In this document: positions 52,411 through 61,343 of the stretch, in pieces
Layout of the letters: each line of letters begins with the position of its first letter
Numbering within the stretch: the stretch's first letter is position 1
NCBI RefSeq assembly: GCF_009856445.1
Contig: NZ_WMFA01000001.1
Location: forward strand, 372,001-436,000
Source of the DNA: Halobacillus litoralis
GTDB lineage: Bacteria; Bacillota; Bacilli; Bacillales; Halobacillaceae
DNA: 64,000 bases
Reading direction: 5' to 3'
The notes under the pieces: generated by a model
Databases searched by the model: none
What the model saw: only the letters and a program-made list of their open reading frames with translations
Told to the model about the DNA's origin: nothing
Program-made: the position numbers and the translations under genes

Positions 52411-54306
52411 ATGAGTTTACTATCAGTCAATCAATTGAGTAAAAGTTATGGAGATAAAGATCTGTTCGATGACCTTACTTTCACGATATCCAATCAACAG
52501 CGAATCGGCCTGATTGGAGTGAATGGTACGGGGAAATCCACGCTTATGAAGATTCTCGCAGGCATAGAGAGTGGTGATTCAGGAGATATGGATCATGCGA
52601 AGGACTTTACGGTGGAATATTTGCCGCAGGAACCGGAATTAGACGAGAGAAATACCGTTCTTGAGCAAATTTACCATGGGGACGCAGAGATTATGGTCGT
52701 TATGAGAGCCTATGAAAAAGTTCTATTGGACTTAGCTGCTCGCCCTGAGGATCCAAAAGTCCAGGAACGTATGCTGGACCTTCAGCAAAAGATGGATGAA
52801 AAAGGGGCCTGGGAAGCAAACACAGTTGCCAAAACGATTCTGTCCAAGTTAGGGATCGAGTTTTTTGATAAGAAGATCAGTGAACTTTCTGGAGGACAGA
52901 AAAAAAGGGTCGCTATTGCTAAAGCTCTCATTCAGCCGGCGGATTTGCTTTTACTGGATGAGCCAACGAACCATCTGGACAATGAAACCATTGAGTGGCT
53001 GGAAGAATATTTGGCATCCTATAGAGGATCACTCGTCATCGTCACGCACGACAGGTACTTCCTGAATCGTGTGACGAATTTGATCTATGAACTGGATAAA
53101 AGCCGCTTGTATATCTATGAAGGAAACTATGAAACATTCCTCGAGAAAAAAGCAGAAAGAGAAGAGTGGGAGCGTCAAGCTGAACAAAAACATCAAAATA
53201 CTCTCCGTAGAGAGCTTGCCTGGTTGAAGGCTGGTGTGAAAGCGAGAACGACAAAGCAGAAGGCTCGTAAACAACGTGTGGAATCCATGAAGGAAGAGAC
53301 CTTTGATACGAAGAAGGAAAACGTGGATATGGCGATCGGTTCTACAAGATTAGGAAATCAGGTCATAGAGTTAGAGGGGATTACCCACGGTTTTGGGGAT
53401 CAACCGCTGATCGATCATCTGGATCATCTTGTCGTGCCGGGAGAAAGACTCGGGATCATCGGCCCGAATGGCTCTGGTAAAACGACGTTGCTGAACATTA
53501 TGGCTGAACGTATTCAACCGGATACCGGAAATGTCCACATCGGTTCCACTGTTAAAATAGGCTATTACACGCAGGATCATGGAGAGCTTGATGAGAATTT
53601 GAAAGTCATTGAATATATTAAAGAAGTAGCGGAAGTCATCACGACAGCGGATGGAGATGAAATTACTGCGGAACAGATGCTGGAGCGTTTCTTATTCCCA
53701 CGCCCGCAGCAGTGGACGTATATTAAGCGTCTTTCTGGTGGAGAGCGCCGTCGTTTATATTTGCTTAGAGTTCTCATGAGTGAACCGAATGTTCTTTTCT
53801 TAGATGAACCGACCAACGACCTCGACACAGAGACGCTTAGTGTGTTGGAAGACTACTTGGATCAGTTCCCAGGTGTGGTCATCACGGTTTCCCACGACCG
53901 TTATTTCCTGGATCGTGTAGTTGACCGCCTGATAGCCTTTGAAGGAGATGGAGACGTCCGGAAGTTTTACGGCAATTACACGGAATATCTTGAAAAGAGA
54001 AAAGATGAGAAAAAAGAGGTCCAGGTGAACAAAAAGCCATCCACTCAGGAAGATACTCGGCGTGCTAATCGAAAGCGAAAGTTATCTTATCGGGAAAAGC
54101 AGGAATGGGAGACGATTGAAGATGAAATTTCTGCTTTGGAGGAAAAGGTAGAGCTTCTTGATGAACAGCTTGCGGCAGAAGCGACCAACTACGACCGTGT
54201 CCAGGAACTTTCTAAAGAAAAACAAGAAGCTGAGACAGAATTAGAAACGAAAATGGAGCGGTGGGAAGAGCTTTCCTTGATTGTTGAGGGAGTAGAGGAT
54301 GAATAA
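52411..54306 (+). CDS. ABC-F family ATPase (Uup-like)
   Basis: 631 residues. Two ABC domains on one chain without membrane segments: Walker A GVNGTGKSTLMK and GPNGSGKTTLLN; signatures ELSGGQKKRVAIAKALI and RLSGGERRRLYLLRVLM; Walker B LLLLDEPTNHLDNE and LFLDEPTNDLD. Between them is the charged linker typical of ABC-F translation factors (KAEREEWERQAEQKHQN). The C-terminal coiled coil (about 545-625) points to Uup. It acts on ribosomes or DNA repair intermediates. ATG 52411 is spaced about 10 nt from AAAAGG; ATG 52402 is too close. Confidence 0.92.
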   Translation: MSLLSVNQLSKSYGDKDLFDDLTFTISNQQRIGLIGVNGTGKSTLMKILAGIESGDSGDMDHAKDFTVEYLPQEPELDERNTVLEQIYHGDAEIMVVMRAYEKVLLDLAARPEDPKVQERMLDLQQKMDEKGAWEANTVAKTILSKLGIEFFDKKISELSGGQKKRVAIAKALIQPADLLLLDEPTNHLDNETIEWLEEYLASYRGSLVIVTHDRYFLNRVTNLIYELDKSRLYIYEGNYETFLEKKAEREEWERQAEQKHQNTLRRELAWLKAGVKARTTKQKARKQRVESMKEETFDTKKENVDMAIGSTRLGNQVIELEGITHGFGDQPLIDHLDHLVVPGERLGIIGPNGSGKTTLLNIMAERIQPDTGNVHIGSTVKIGYYTQDHGELDENLKVIEYIKEVAEVITTADGDEITAEQMLERFLFPRPQQWTYIKRLSGGERRRLYLLRVLMSEPNVLFLDEPTNDLDTETLSVLEDYLDQFPGVVITVSHDRYFLDRVVDRLIAFEGDGDVRKFYGNYTEYLEKRKDEKKEVQVNKKPSTQEDTRRANRKRKLSYREKQEWETIEDEISALEEKVELLDEQLAAEATNYDRVQELSKEKQEAETELETKMERWEELSLIVEGVEDE

Positions 54307-54313
54307 TGACGAG

Positions 54314-54348
54314 GAGAGTGGGGAGCGTTTGCTTTCCACTCTTTTTTA
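54314..54348 (+). terminator. Terminator of the ABC-F gene
   Basis: AGAGTGG / CCACTCT stem followed by TTTTTT. Confidence 0.75.
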
Positions 54349-54436
54349 TATAAAGATCACCGCCTTATTTTTGTAGTCCCGTGCGTTTTATGGAATAATG
54401 AATACGGATACAAGCATTGACAGGAGGAATGTAATC

Positions 54437-55684
54437 ATGAAAATGCCAAGCAAAGAAAACTTGGAAAAATACGCAGAGTTAGCCTTGCGCACAGGCGTCA
54501 ATTTGCAGAAGGATCAATTGTTAATGATTAATTGTACGATTGCTGGAGCGGAATTCACACGCATTGTCGCACGAAAAGCTTTCGAAATGGGAGCGAAAGA
54601 TGTACATATTAACTGGGGTGACGATGAACTGACCCGCATGAAATATGAACATGCAGATCAGGAGACATTATCGGACGTCCCTGAATGGCAGAAACAGCAA
54701 TACACGTACTTTGCTGAGCAAGGGGCAGCCATTCTTTCCATTCGCTCCACAGACCCTGATCTTCTGAAAGGTATCGATGCAAGCAAAGTGGCAGCTGCTA
54801 CAAAAGCGAGATCAGAAGCGATGTCCAAGTTCCGTGATTATACGATGAATGACCGCATCCAATGGTCGATTGTCAGCATCCCGATTCCTAAGTGGGCACA
54901 AAAGATCTTCCCTGGAGAAGAGGAAGATACAGCGGTTGAAAAGCTTTGGGAGCAAATCTTCAGCATCGTCCGTGTCGACCGTGAAGACCCGGTTGCTGCA
55001 TGGGAAGAGCATAATCAAACGCTGATTAAAGCTCGTGAATACTTGAATGAAAAACAGTACCAGAAGTTGATTTATAAAGCTCCAGGTACGGACCTTGAAG
55101 TGGCGCTGCCTGAAGGACACATTTGGAAGGGTGGACCTTCGAAGACCGTTGAAGGAAAAATCCAATTCAACCCGAACATGCCGACGGAAGAAGTATTTAC
55201 AGCTCCTCATAAATATGGAGTAGATGGGAAAGTTTCCAGTACGAAACCGTTGAACTACGGGGGAAACGTCATCGACAACTTCACGTTGACATTTAAAGAA
55301 GGGAAAGTTGTTGATTTCACAGCAGAAGAAGGCGAAGAAACGCTGAAGCACCTTCTGGAAACAGACGAAGGTTCTCGCAGACTTGGAGAATTGGCACTTG
55401 TGCCGCATGAGTCACCGATTTCTCAATCCGGATTGATTTTTTATAACACCCTTTATGATGAAAATGCTTCTTGTCACCTTGCCCTCGGAAAAGCGTATCC
55501 GAATAACATGACAGGCGGGTCAGACATGAGCGCCAAGGAACTTGATCAGAATGGTGTAAATGACAGTCTATCTCACGTAGATTTCATGATGGGATCCGGT
55601 GAGCTTGACATCGATGGTGTACGAGCTGACGGAACGACAGAACCCGTCATGCGCCAAGGAAGCTGGGCTATTACATTTGAATAA
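54437..55684 (+). CDS. ampS: M29 family metallo-aminopeptidase (AmpS)
   Basis: 415 residues. M29/thermophilic aminopeptidase features: LRTGVNLQKDQLLMINC, LPEGHIWKGGPSKT (metal Glu region near 240), ELALVPHESPIS, NASCHLALGKAYP and SHVDFMMGSGELDIDG. Removes N-terminal residues from peptides in the cytoplasm. AGGAGG about 9 nt before ATG 54437. Monocistronic. Confidence 0.94.
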   Translation: MKMPSKENLEKYAELALRTGVNLQKDQLLMINCTIAGAEFTRIVARKAFEMGAKDVHINWGDDELTRMKYEHADQETLSDVPEWQKQQYTYFAEQGAAILSIRSTDPDLLKGIDASKVAAATKARSEAMSKFRDYTMNDRIQWSIVSIPIPKWAQKIFPGEEEDTAVEKLWEQIFSIVRVDREDPVAAWEEHNQTLIKAREYLNEKQYQKLIYKAPGTDLEVALPEGHIWKGGPSKTVEGKIQFNPNMPTEEVFTAPHKYGVDGKVSSTKPLNYGGNVIDNFTLTFKEGKVVDFTAEEGEETLKHLLETDEGSRRLGELALVPHESPISQSGLIFYNTLYDENASCHLALGKAYPNNMTGGSDMSAKELDQNGVNDSLSHVDFMMGSGELDIDGVRADGTTEPVMRQGSWAITFE

Positions 55685-55690
55685 AACAGC

Positions 55691-55727
55691 AAAAACCGGC
55701 AGCTTCTAAGAAACTGCCGGTTTTCTT
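55691..55727 (+). terminator. Terminator of ampS
   Basis: AAAACCGGCAG / CTGCCGGTTTT stem. Confidence 0.9.
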
Positions 55728-55799
55728 ATGCATAAGCGAGCTGAATTTCTTCTTCGTGGAAGTGCACCTCTTTTTCAATCCCGCTGCTCTCATCCACTT

Positions 55800-55852
55800 A
55801 AAAAAATCTCGAAACGGAGTCTTCAACAATCCCGCCATATACTTCAAGAACA
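55800..55852. repeat. Dispersed palindromic element, end fragment
   Basis: TCTCGAAACGGAGTCTTCAA CAATCCCGCCATATACTTC is the reverse complement of the left end of the forward arms at 22.1 and 50.0 kb. Only about 50 bp remain. Confidence 0.7.
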
Positions 55853-55908
55853 TCAGCCACGCCTAAAATCATGGAGATGGGGGAAAAGAAGAGGAGGGAG
55901 GTGTGCGG

Positions 55909-57387
55909 ATGATTTATGATGTTGGAGTTGTAGGTGCAGGCTTCGGAGGGCTGGCAGCTGCAGCTTCCCTCGCGGAAAAAGGAATGAAAGTGGCCGTCTT
56001 TGAAGCCTCTAATGAACTTGGGGGTAGTGCAGGAAAATTTGAACGAAACGGGTACCGTTTTCAGTCCGGTGCCACCCTTGGTATGGGATTTGAAGAAGGA
56101 GGGATTCTTCGCAAACTCTTCGATCAATTAAAAATTGATCCTCCTGACATGACCTTGTTAGATACCATCATGGATATCCACATGCCAGACCGCACCATCC
56201 ATTATTATCGTGAGCGAAGCCGTTGGTATGAAGAGATCCAACGAATTTTTCCAGATCAATCTTCTGCCATCCAATCGTTCTATGATGAAGTGTATAAAGT
56301 GGGAGCAATGGTTGATCGTTTAACGGAAGACCTTCCAGTATTTCCTCCACGAACAATAAAAGACATGACGCGTGTCGTCCCTTTAATAAACAAGAATTCA
56401 TTGCAACTTCTTCCCTTCATGAACCAGACGATAGAAGATCGTCTGAAGAAGTATGGGCTTCATAATCATCGTCTTTTTCGAGTGTTTCTGAATGGGGAGT
56501 TAATGGATAGTGTTCAAACAAGCGTTGAATATTGCCCTGCATTTTTAGGCTATGCTGCGTTACAAACGTTTCATAAAGGCGCTTATGCTGTACATGGAAG
56601 TCTTGCTTCTGTTGCCGAGCGTTTGGCGTCATTCATCAAGGATTCAGGGAACGATATTTATATGCGTCACCCTATCCACAAAGTAGAGAAAAGCGGCAGG
56701 CATTTTGAATTTCATACGAAGCGTGATCAAGTCTTTCGAGCTCAAAAGGTGCTGTTAAACAATTCTGTTCATAATTTCCATGATACGGTATCAGACGAGT
56801 TAGGTGAACAATCCTATATACAATCATTAAAAGAAGAAAAAAGGGATACTTGGGGAGCTTTTATCATTCATGGAGGTGTGGATGGGACGGTTTTTGAAGA
56901 GTCTGAGGTTTTGTATCATCAGTTTATTGACCCTGACCACCCGGACGAACTCCATAATGGGGGACAGTTTTTAATGTCCTTATCCCATCCCGAGGATTTG
57001 AAGATGGCGCCTTATGGAAAGCGGTCATTGACCATTTCTACTCACACCTCTCTTTCTAACTGGTGGAACTCTGATCAATATGAAGCGGATAAGGAACACA
57101 TGAAAAACCGCCTTCTCAACACAGTGGATTTTTACTTCCCGGGATTTGAAGAAAAGTTAGACATCGTTCTTCCTGGTACGCCGGTTACTTTTCAAAAGTG
57201 GTTGAGAAGAAAAGGTGGAAAAGTAGGAGGGTACACACCGACGGGGAAATATAGCTGGCTGAACAGCTACTCCATCCGCACCGGCATTCCGGACGTTTAT
57301 CAATGCGGGGATACGGTTTTTCCAGGGGCCGGAACACTTGGAGTAACCTTGTCAGGGATGACAGCCGCAAAGGAAATGACGAGATGA
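55909..57387 (+). CDS. CrtI-like (phytoene desaturase family) FAD oxidoreductase
   Basis: 492 residues. FAD motif DVGVVGAGFGGLAAAASLAE, ELGGSAGKFERNGYRFQSGA, and the C-terminal QCGDTVFPGAGTLGVTLSG typical of carotenoid desaturase/isomerase relatives. No carotenoid synthesis genes flank it, so a carotenoid substrate is possible, since many halobacilli are pigmented, but unproven. GGAGG lies 7 nt before ATG 55909; GTG 55903 is in frame just upstream. Confidence 0.88.
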   Translation: MIYDVGVVGAGFGGLAAAASLAEKGMKVAVFEASNELGGSAGKFERNGYRFQSGATLGMGFEEGGILRKLFDQLKIDPPDMTLLDTIMDIHMPDRTIHYYRERSRWYEEIQRIFPDQSSAIQSFYDEVYKVGAMVDRLTEDLPVFPPRTIKDMTRVVPLINKNSLQLLPFMNQTIEDRLKKYGLHNHRLFRVFLNGELMDSVQTSVEYCPAFLGYAALQTFHKGAYAVHGSLASVAERLASFIKDSGNDIYMRHPIHKVEKSGRHFEFHTKRDQVFRAQKVLLNNSVHNFHDTVSDELGEQSYIQSLKEEKRDTWGAFIIHGGVDGTVFEESEVLYHQFIDPDHPDELHNGGQFLMSLSHPEDLKMAPYGKRSLTISTHTSLSNWWNSDQYEADKEHMKNRLLNTVDFYFPGFEEKLDIVLPGTPVTFQKWLRRKGGKVGGYTPTGKYSWLNSYSIRTGIPDVYQCGDTVFPGAGTLGVTLSGMTAAKEMTR

Positions 57388-57449
57388 TTAATGTAAAGTG
57401 ATTAGGGAATAAGAAAAGAAAAGGTGAAAGATAAAGGAGATGAAATTGT

Positions 57450-57623
57450 ATGTATAACGATGGAAGTAATGAAATGCCGGGATTCCAAGCCAACCCGAAT
57501 AACTACGATGAGTGTCAGCGCTGTGGCAAACCGCTTCAAATCAAAGAAGAGAGAGAGATCAATCTTTGCAAGGAATGCCAGAACAGACAGGAAGATCATA
57601 AAGTCGAGTCCAAAGAAGATTAA
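57450..57623 (+). CDS. 57-residue zinc-ribbon protein
   Basis: Small complete gene. Cysteines DECQRCGKPL and LCKECQNRQ form a CxxC-x14-CxxC zinc ribbon; the ends are polar and acidic (MYNDGSNEMPGFQANPNNYD, HKVESKED). AAAGGAG lies about 10 nt before the ATG. Codon use is like its neighbours. It lies 62 bp after the CrtI-like gene. Function unknown; small ribbons of this kind often bind RNA or protein partners. Confidence 0.72.
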   Translation: MYNDGSNEMPGFQANPNNYDECQRCGKPLQIKEEREINLCKECQNRQEDHKVESKED

Positions 57624-57780
57624 AGAGAAGCGATCTCTTTCAAGGGGTCGCCTTTTTCATGCGTTTCTTTTAAAAAACAATACACTAAAGGATAAAGGAT
57701 ATAGCTTTACACCATAATAATAAGAGTGATAAAGTTGTACATTGTGCATTCCAACACACTATGAATTAAAGGAGACAACT

Positions 57781-59310
57781 ATGGAAAATAAAAACACAGG
57801 CCGTATCGACTGGCCGGTATTTGTAATAAGCGGAGGATTATTGGTCCTTTTCGTTATTCTTGCACTTATTGATATTGATTTGATTGAAATGATCGTCAGT
57901 GACAGCTTTGCATGGTCAGCCAAGTACTTCGGTGCTTTCTGGCAAGTGCTCATGCTTGCTACGTTCGTTGTTGGTTTATATTTAGCTTTTTCACGTTATG
58001 GAAAAATCAGAATGGGGGATATGGAGAAGCCAGAAATAGGGTTATACAAATGGCTATCCATCATTATGGCAACCCTCTTGGCCGGCGGAGGCGTTTTCTG
58101 GGCTGCTGCTGAACCGATGTGGCACTTCCTGACTGTGCCCCCATCCCAGTCGGGTGGAATTGAAGCTGGGACAGAAGCAGCGATTAATCCGGCATTGGCA
58201 CAAAGTTTTATGCACTGGGGCTTCCTGGCTTGGGCCATTCTTGGCACAATCAGTGCGGTCGTCATGATGTATGGTCACTATCATAAAGGCATGCCGATGA
58301 AACCTAGAACCTTGCTTTATCCGATCTTCGGTGAAAAATTGCGTCACAGCTGGTTAGGTACGATTATTGATGCTTTCTCTGTTATTGCTGTAGCAGCAGG
58401 GACGATCGGACCGATTGGCTTCCTTGGTCTTCAGGCTAGTTACGGACTTCAGGAAATTTTCGGAATCCCTAATCAGTTCAGCACACAGTTTTCCATTATT
58501 TTTGCTGTTGTAGTTATATCGACGATTTCAGCAGTTACAGGTTTATATAAGGGAATTCAGATTTTAAGTAGCTTCAACGTCCGAATGGCGATTGCGTTGA
58601 TGGCGTTTATCGTCATCTTTGGACCTGGTGGTTTCATCATTGACCACTTCCTAGCAGGCTTCGGATATTATGTCGATCAATTCATTCCGATGAGTACGTA
58701 TCGAGGCGATGAAGGCTGGCTGTCTCTATGGACAGTATTCTTCTGGGGATGGTTCATCGGGTATGGACCGATGATGGCGATTCTTGTCAGCCGTATTTCA
58801 AGAGGTCGGACGATCAGAGAGATTATCATTGCTGTATCTGTCTTTGCACCAGTTATTTCTACGTTTTGGTTTACGGTCCTTGGCGGATCAGGAATCTTCT
58901 TTGAATTGAACAACCCTGGATCTGTATCCAACGCATTGAATGAAGCAGGTAATCCAGCAGCGATGTTCGCCATTACTGAACAATTCCCGTTAGCAAGTAT
59001 CATTTCTCCGTTATTCCTGTTATTAACGATTCTTTTCGTTGTAACGACGAGTGACTCCATGTCTTACACGATTGCCATGGCCGTCACAGGAGAAGGGAAC
59101 CCGCAAAGCTGGCTTAGAGTGTTCTGGGCCGTATTGATGGGCGCGATCGCTGTCATTCTGTTAATCACAGGCGACAGTGGTATTACTCAGCTGCAAAACT
59201 TCATTGTTGTTACAGCTGTTCCAGTATCCATTCTTCTACTGCCAATGATCTGGCTTGCACCAAAAGTAGCGAAGAAGATGGCTATTGACCAACGAATCAC
59301 CAAAAAATAA
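57781..59310 (+). CDS. BCCT family glycine betaine/choline-type transporter
   Basis: 509 residues, twelve membrane helices. BCCT signatures: GGGVFWAAAEPMWHFLTVPP, SFMHWGFLAWAILGTISAVV, and the amphipathic-helix region FFWGWFIGYGPMMAILVSRI then SRGRTIREII. Sodium-coupled uptake of a betaine-like compatible solute, needed at high salt. AAAGGAG 7 nt before ATG 57781. Own terminator. Confidence 0.95.
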   Translation: MENKNTGRIDWPVFVISGGLLVLFVILALIDIDLIEMIVSDSFAWSAKYFGAFWQVLMLATFVVGLYLAFSRYGKIRMGDMEKPEIGLYKWLSIIMATLLAGGGVFWAAAEPMWHFLTVPPSQSGGIEAGTEAAINPALAQSFMHWGFLAWAILGTISAVVMMYGHYHKGMPMKPRTLLYPIFGEKLRHSWLGTIIDAFSVIAVAAGTIGPIGFLGLQASYGLQEIFGIPNQFSTQFSIIFAVVVISTISAVTGLYKGIQILSSFNVRMAIALMAFIVIFGPGGFIIDHFLAGFGYYVDQFIPMSTYRGDEGWLSLWTVFFWGWFIGYGPMMAILVSRISRGRTIREIIIAVSVFAPVISTFWFTVLGGSGIFFELNNPGSVSNALNEAGNPAAMFAITEQFPLASIISPLFLLLTILFVVTTSDSMSYTIAMAVTGEGNPQSWLRVFWAVLMGAIAVILLITGDSGITQLQNFIVVTAVPVSILLLPMIWLAPKVAKKMAIDQRITKK

Positions 59311-59322
59311 ATATTTTCTCAT

Positions 59323-59360
59323 AAAAAAATGCCCGGGAAAGCCTCCCGGGCATTTTTTTA
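59323..59360. terminator. Bidirectional terminator between BCCT gene and kynB
   Basis: AAAAAAATGCCCGGGA / TCCCGGGCATTTTTTT perfect stem, loop AAGCC. Confidence 0.93.
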
Positions 59361-59401
59361 TATATAGAACCAAACAACCGCCCCACAAGTGGAGTGGGGG
59401 A

Positions 59402-60034
59402 TTAGATAGCCTCAACAGTTCGCAGAACGGCACGGACGGGGCTACCATCAGCCTGCTCCATTTTCAATGGAAAAGCAAAAAGCTCATAAACTCCTGATGA
59501 CACTTCAGAAAGGTCGATCCCTTCAAGAATCAAGATGTCATTTCGGTACAGGGTGTGGTGTCCTTTTAACTCTTTACTCGTTTCAGGGTCAACAGAAGGA
59601 GTATCGATGCCGATGAGGTCTATGCCATGTTGTTTTAAAAATGGACCGATATCATCACCGATGACCGTGTATGGATCAGGGAAGCGGGTACGGTCTGTCC
59701 AACTGTCTGTTCGGAATAACACTTTACTTACCTTACTCAAGTCGACGCCTTCCAGGAGCTCTTTCGTGATGGCCGGTTTATCTTTTAGGTGAACAACCAG
59801 CGCTTGGCCCGAAAATCGATCGACGGGTAGGTCTGCAATTTTTAAGCCGGCGGAATCATAGTGATAAGGGGCATCCACATGGGTTCCAATATGATTACTG
59901 CCTTTGAATTGGCCAACATTAACAGAGCCCGTATCCTCCATAGACCACGTCAGCTTGTATTCAAAGGGCTCGTCTCCCGGCCAGGGAGGCGTTTCGTTGT
60001 TCAATATCATGGTAATATCAATGAATTTCATCAT
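59402..60034 (-). CDS. kynB: Kynurenine formamidase (arylformamidase)
   Basis: 210 residues, cyclase-like metal hydrolase family. Metal-binding HIGTHVDAPYH (GTHVDAP) and GIDTPSVDP. It hydrolyses N-formylkynurenine to kynurenine and formate, the second step of tryptophan breakdown. AAGGAGG lies 8 nt before ATG 60034. It is 12 nt downstream of kynU on the same strand, so the pair is co-transcribed. Confidence 0.93.
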   Translation of the reverse strand: MMKFIDITMILNNETPPWPGDEPFEYKLTWSMEDTGSVNVGQFKGSNHIGTHVDAPYHYDSAGLKIADLPVDRFSGQALVVHLKDKPAITKELLEGVDLSKVSKVLFRTDSWTDRTRFPDPYTVIGDDIGPFLKQHGIDLIGIDTPSVDPETSKELKGHHTLYRNDILILEGIDLSEVSSGVYELFAFPLKMEQADGSPVRAVLRTVEAI

Positions 60035-60046
60035 TAAAAAACCTCC

Positions 60047-61324
60047 TTAGGCGATGGTATCTCTTTCATTTTTAAACTGCTTTTGTTTGTCATTCTCCAG
60101 GATGTCTTTCAAGCGTGAAACCACCTCATATACATCTTCATATGACGTATAAAAAGCAATCGGTGCAAGGCGGATGACGTTCGGTGAACGGAAGTCCGGG
60201 ATGATGGTTTCTTGTTTTAAAGCCTTACAGATGCTTGCGGCCTCGTCATGGATGAGACAGATATGGCCACCTCGGTGTTCATCATTCAAAGGATTACCGA
60301 TTTTGAAGCCGTACCCTGATAGTTCCTGGTGAACAAGGTCCATCAACAAACGGGTAAGCTGCAATGATTTTTCTCTAATTCGTTCGATCCCTGCTTCTTC
60401 AAAAAGCTCAAGTGATCCTAAGAGAGGTGCAGAACTGAGTACATGAGGGGTGCCGATTTGAAAAGCACCTGCGGATTCTGCTGGTGTTAGTTCATGGCTC
60501 ATATCGAACTGTTTGTCTTTGTCTGAGCTGAACCACCCCGCAAGACCTGGACTCTTGCCGAGATGCTTTTCGTTCACATACAGTCCGCCGACGCCTCCAG
60601 GTCCACTGTTTAAATACTTATACGTACACCAGACGGCAAAGTCGACGCCCCATTCATTCAAACGGTGAGGAAGAGCACCGATCGAGTGGGCAAGATCAAA
60701 GCCGACGATGATGCCAAATTCGTGAGCGGCCTTTGTTATTTTTTCAATATCGAGTAGTTGACCACTGCGATACAAAACGGAAGGCAGGAGAAGAACAGCG
60801 ATGTCTTCGTCCATTTCTTTAATGATGGTATCTTCTGATAATGTATAGCCATCTTCACTTTGCACACGGATCAAGTGTTCTTCAGGCGCTAACCCGTGCC
60901 ACTGAATCTGGCTCTTGATCGCATGAATATCAGACGGGAAGTTTAGTTCATCTGCAAGGATTTTCGTGCGTTTTCCTTCTGGCTTATAGAAGGTTGCCAA
61001 CAACTGGTGGATATTTGATGTAATAGAACCGGTATTAATCACTTCTTCCGGTTTCGCACCGATGAGAGGAGCGGTCAAAGCTCCGATTTTCTCTGACATG
61101 TAAAACCAGGGTTCTTTTCCTTCGGTCCATCCGCCGATCGCATGTTTTTTCCAATCGTTCAGGGACGTGGAGAGCGTTTCCTCGGAACGTCTTGAAAGCA
61201 AACCGAGGGAATTTCCATCCATATAGTAAAAACCTTCCTGGTAAAATTCACGTTTGAACGCTTGAAGCGTGTCTTGCTGGTCCATTGCTCTTACATCTTC
61301 TCTTGAGATTACAGGTTTAGTCAT
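60047..61324 (-). CDS. kynU: Kynureninase
   Basis: 425 residues, PLP-dependent. Signatures: [37 protein letters not shown] and the PLP lysine in [16 protein letters not shown]. It splits kynurenine into anthranilate and alanine. AGGAGGAA precedes the ATG, which lies 19 nt after the recQ stop; kynB follows. With kynA at 16.2 kb this completes a bacterial tryptophan-to-anthranilate route. Confidence 0.95.
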   Translation of the reverse strand: MTKPVISREDVRAMDQQDTLQAFKREFYQEGFYYMDGNSLGLLSRRSEETLSTSLNDWKKHAIGGWTEGKEPWFYMSEKIGALTAPLIGAKPEEVINTGSITSNIHQLLATFYKPEGKRTKILADELNFPSDIHAIKSQIQWHGLAPEEHLIRVQSEDGYTLSEDTIIKEMDEDIAVLLLPSVLYRSGQLLDIEKITKAAHEFGIIVGFDLAHSIGALPHRLNEWGVDFAVWCTYKYLNSGPGGVGGLYVNEKHLGKSPGLAGWFSSDKDKQFDMSHELTPAESAGAFQIGTPHVLSSAPLLGSLELFEEAGIERIREKSLQLTRLLMDLVHQELSGYGFKIGNPLNDEHRGGHICLIHDEAASICKALKQETIIPDFRSPNVIRLAPIAFYTSYEDVYEVVSRLKDILENDKQKQFKNERDTIA

Positions 61325-61343
61325 GAATCTTCCTCCTCAACTC

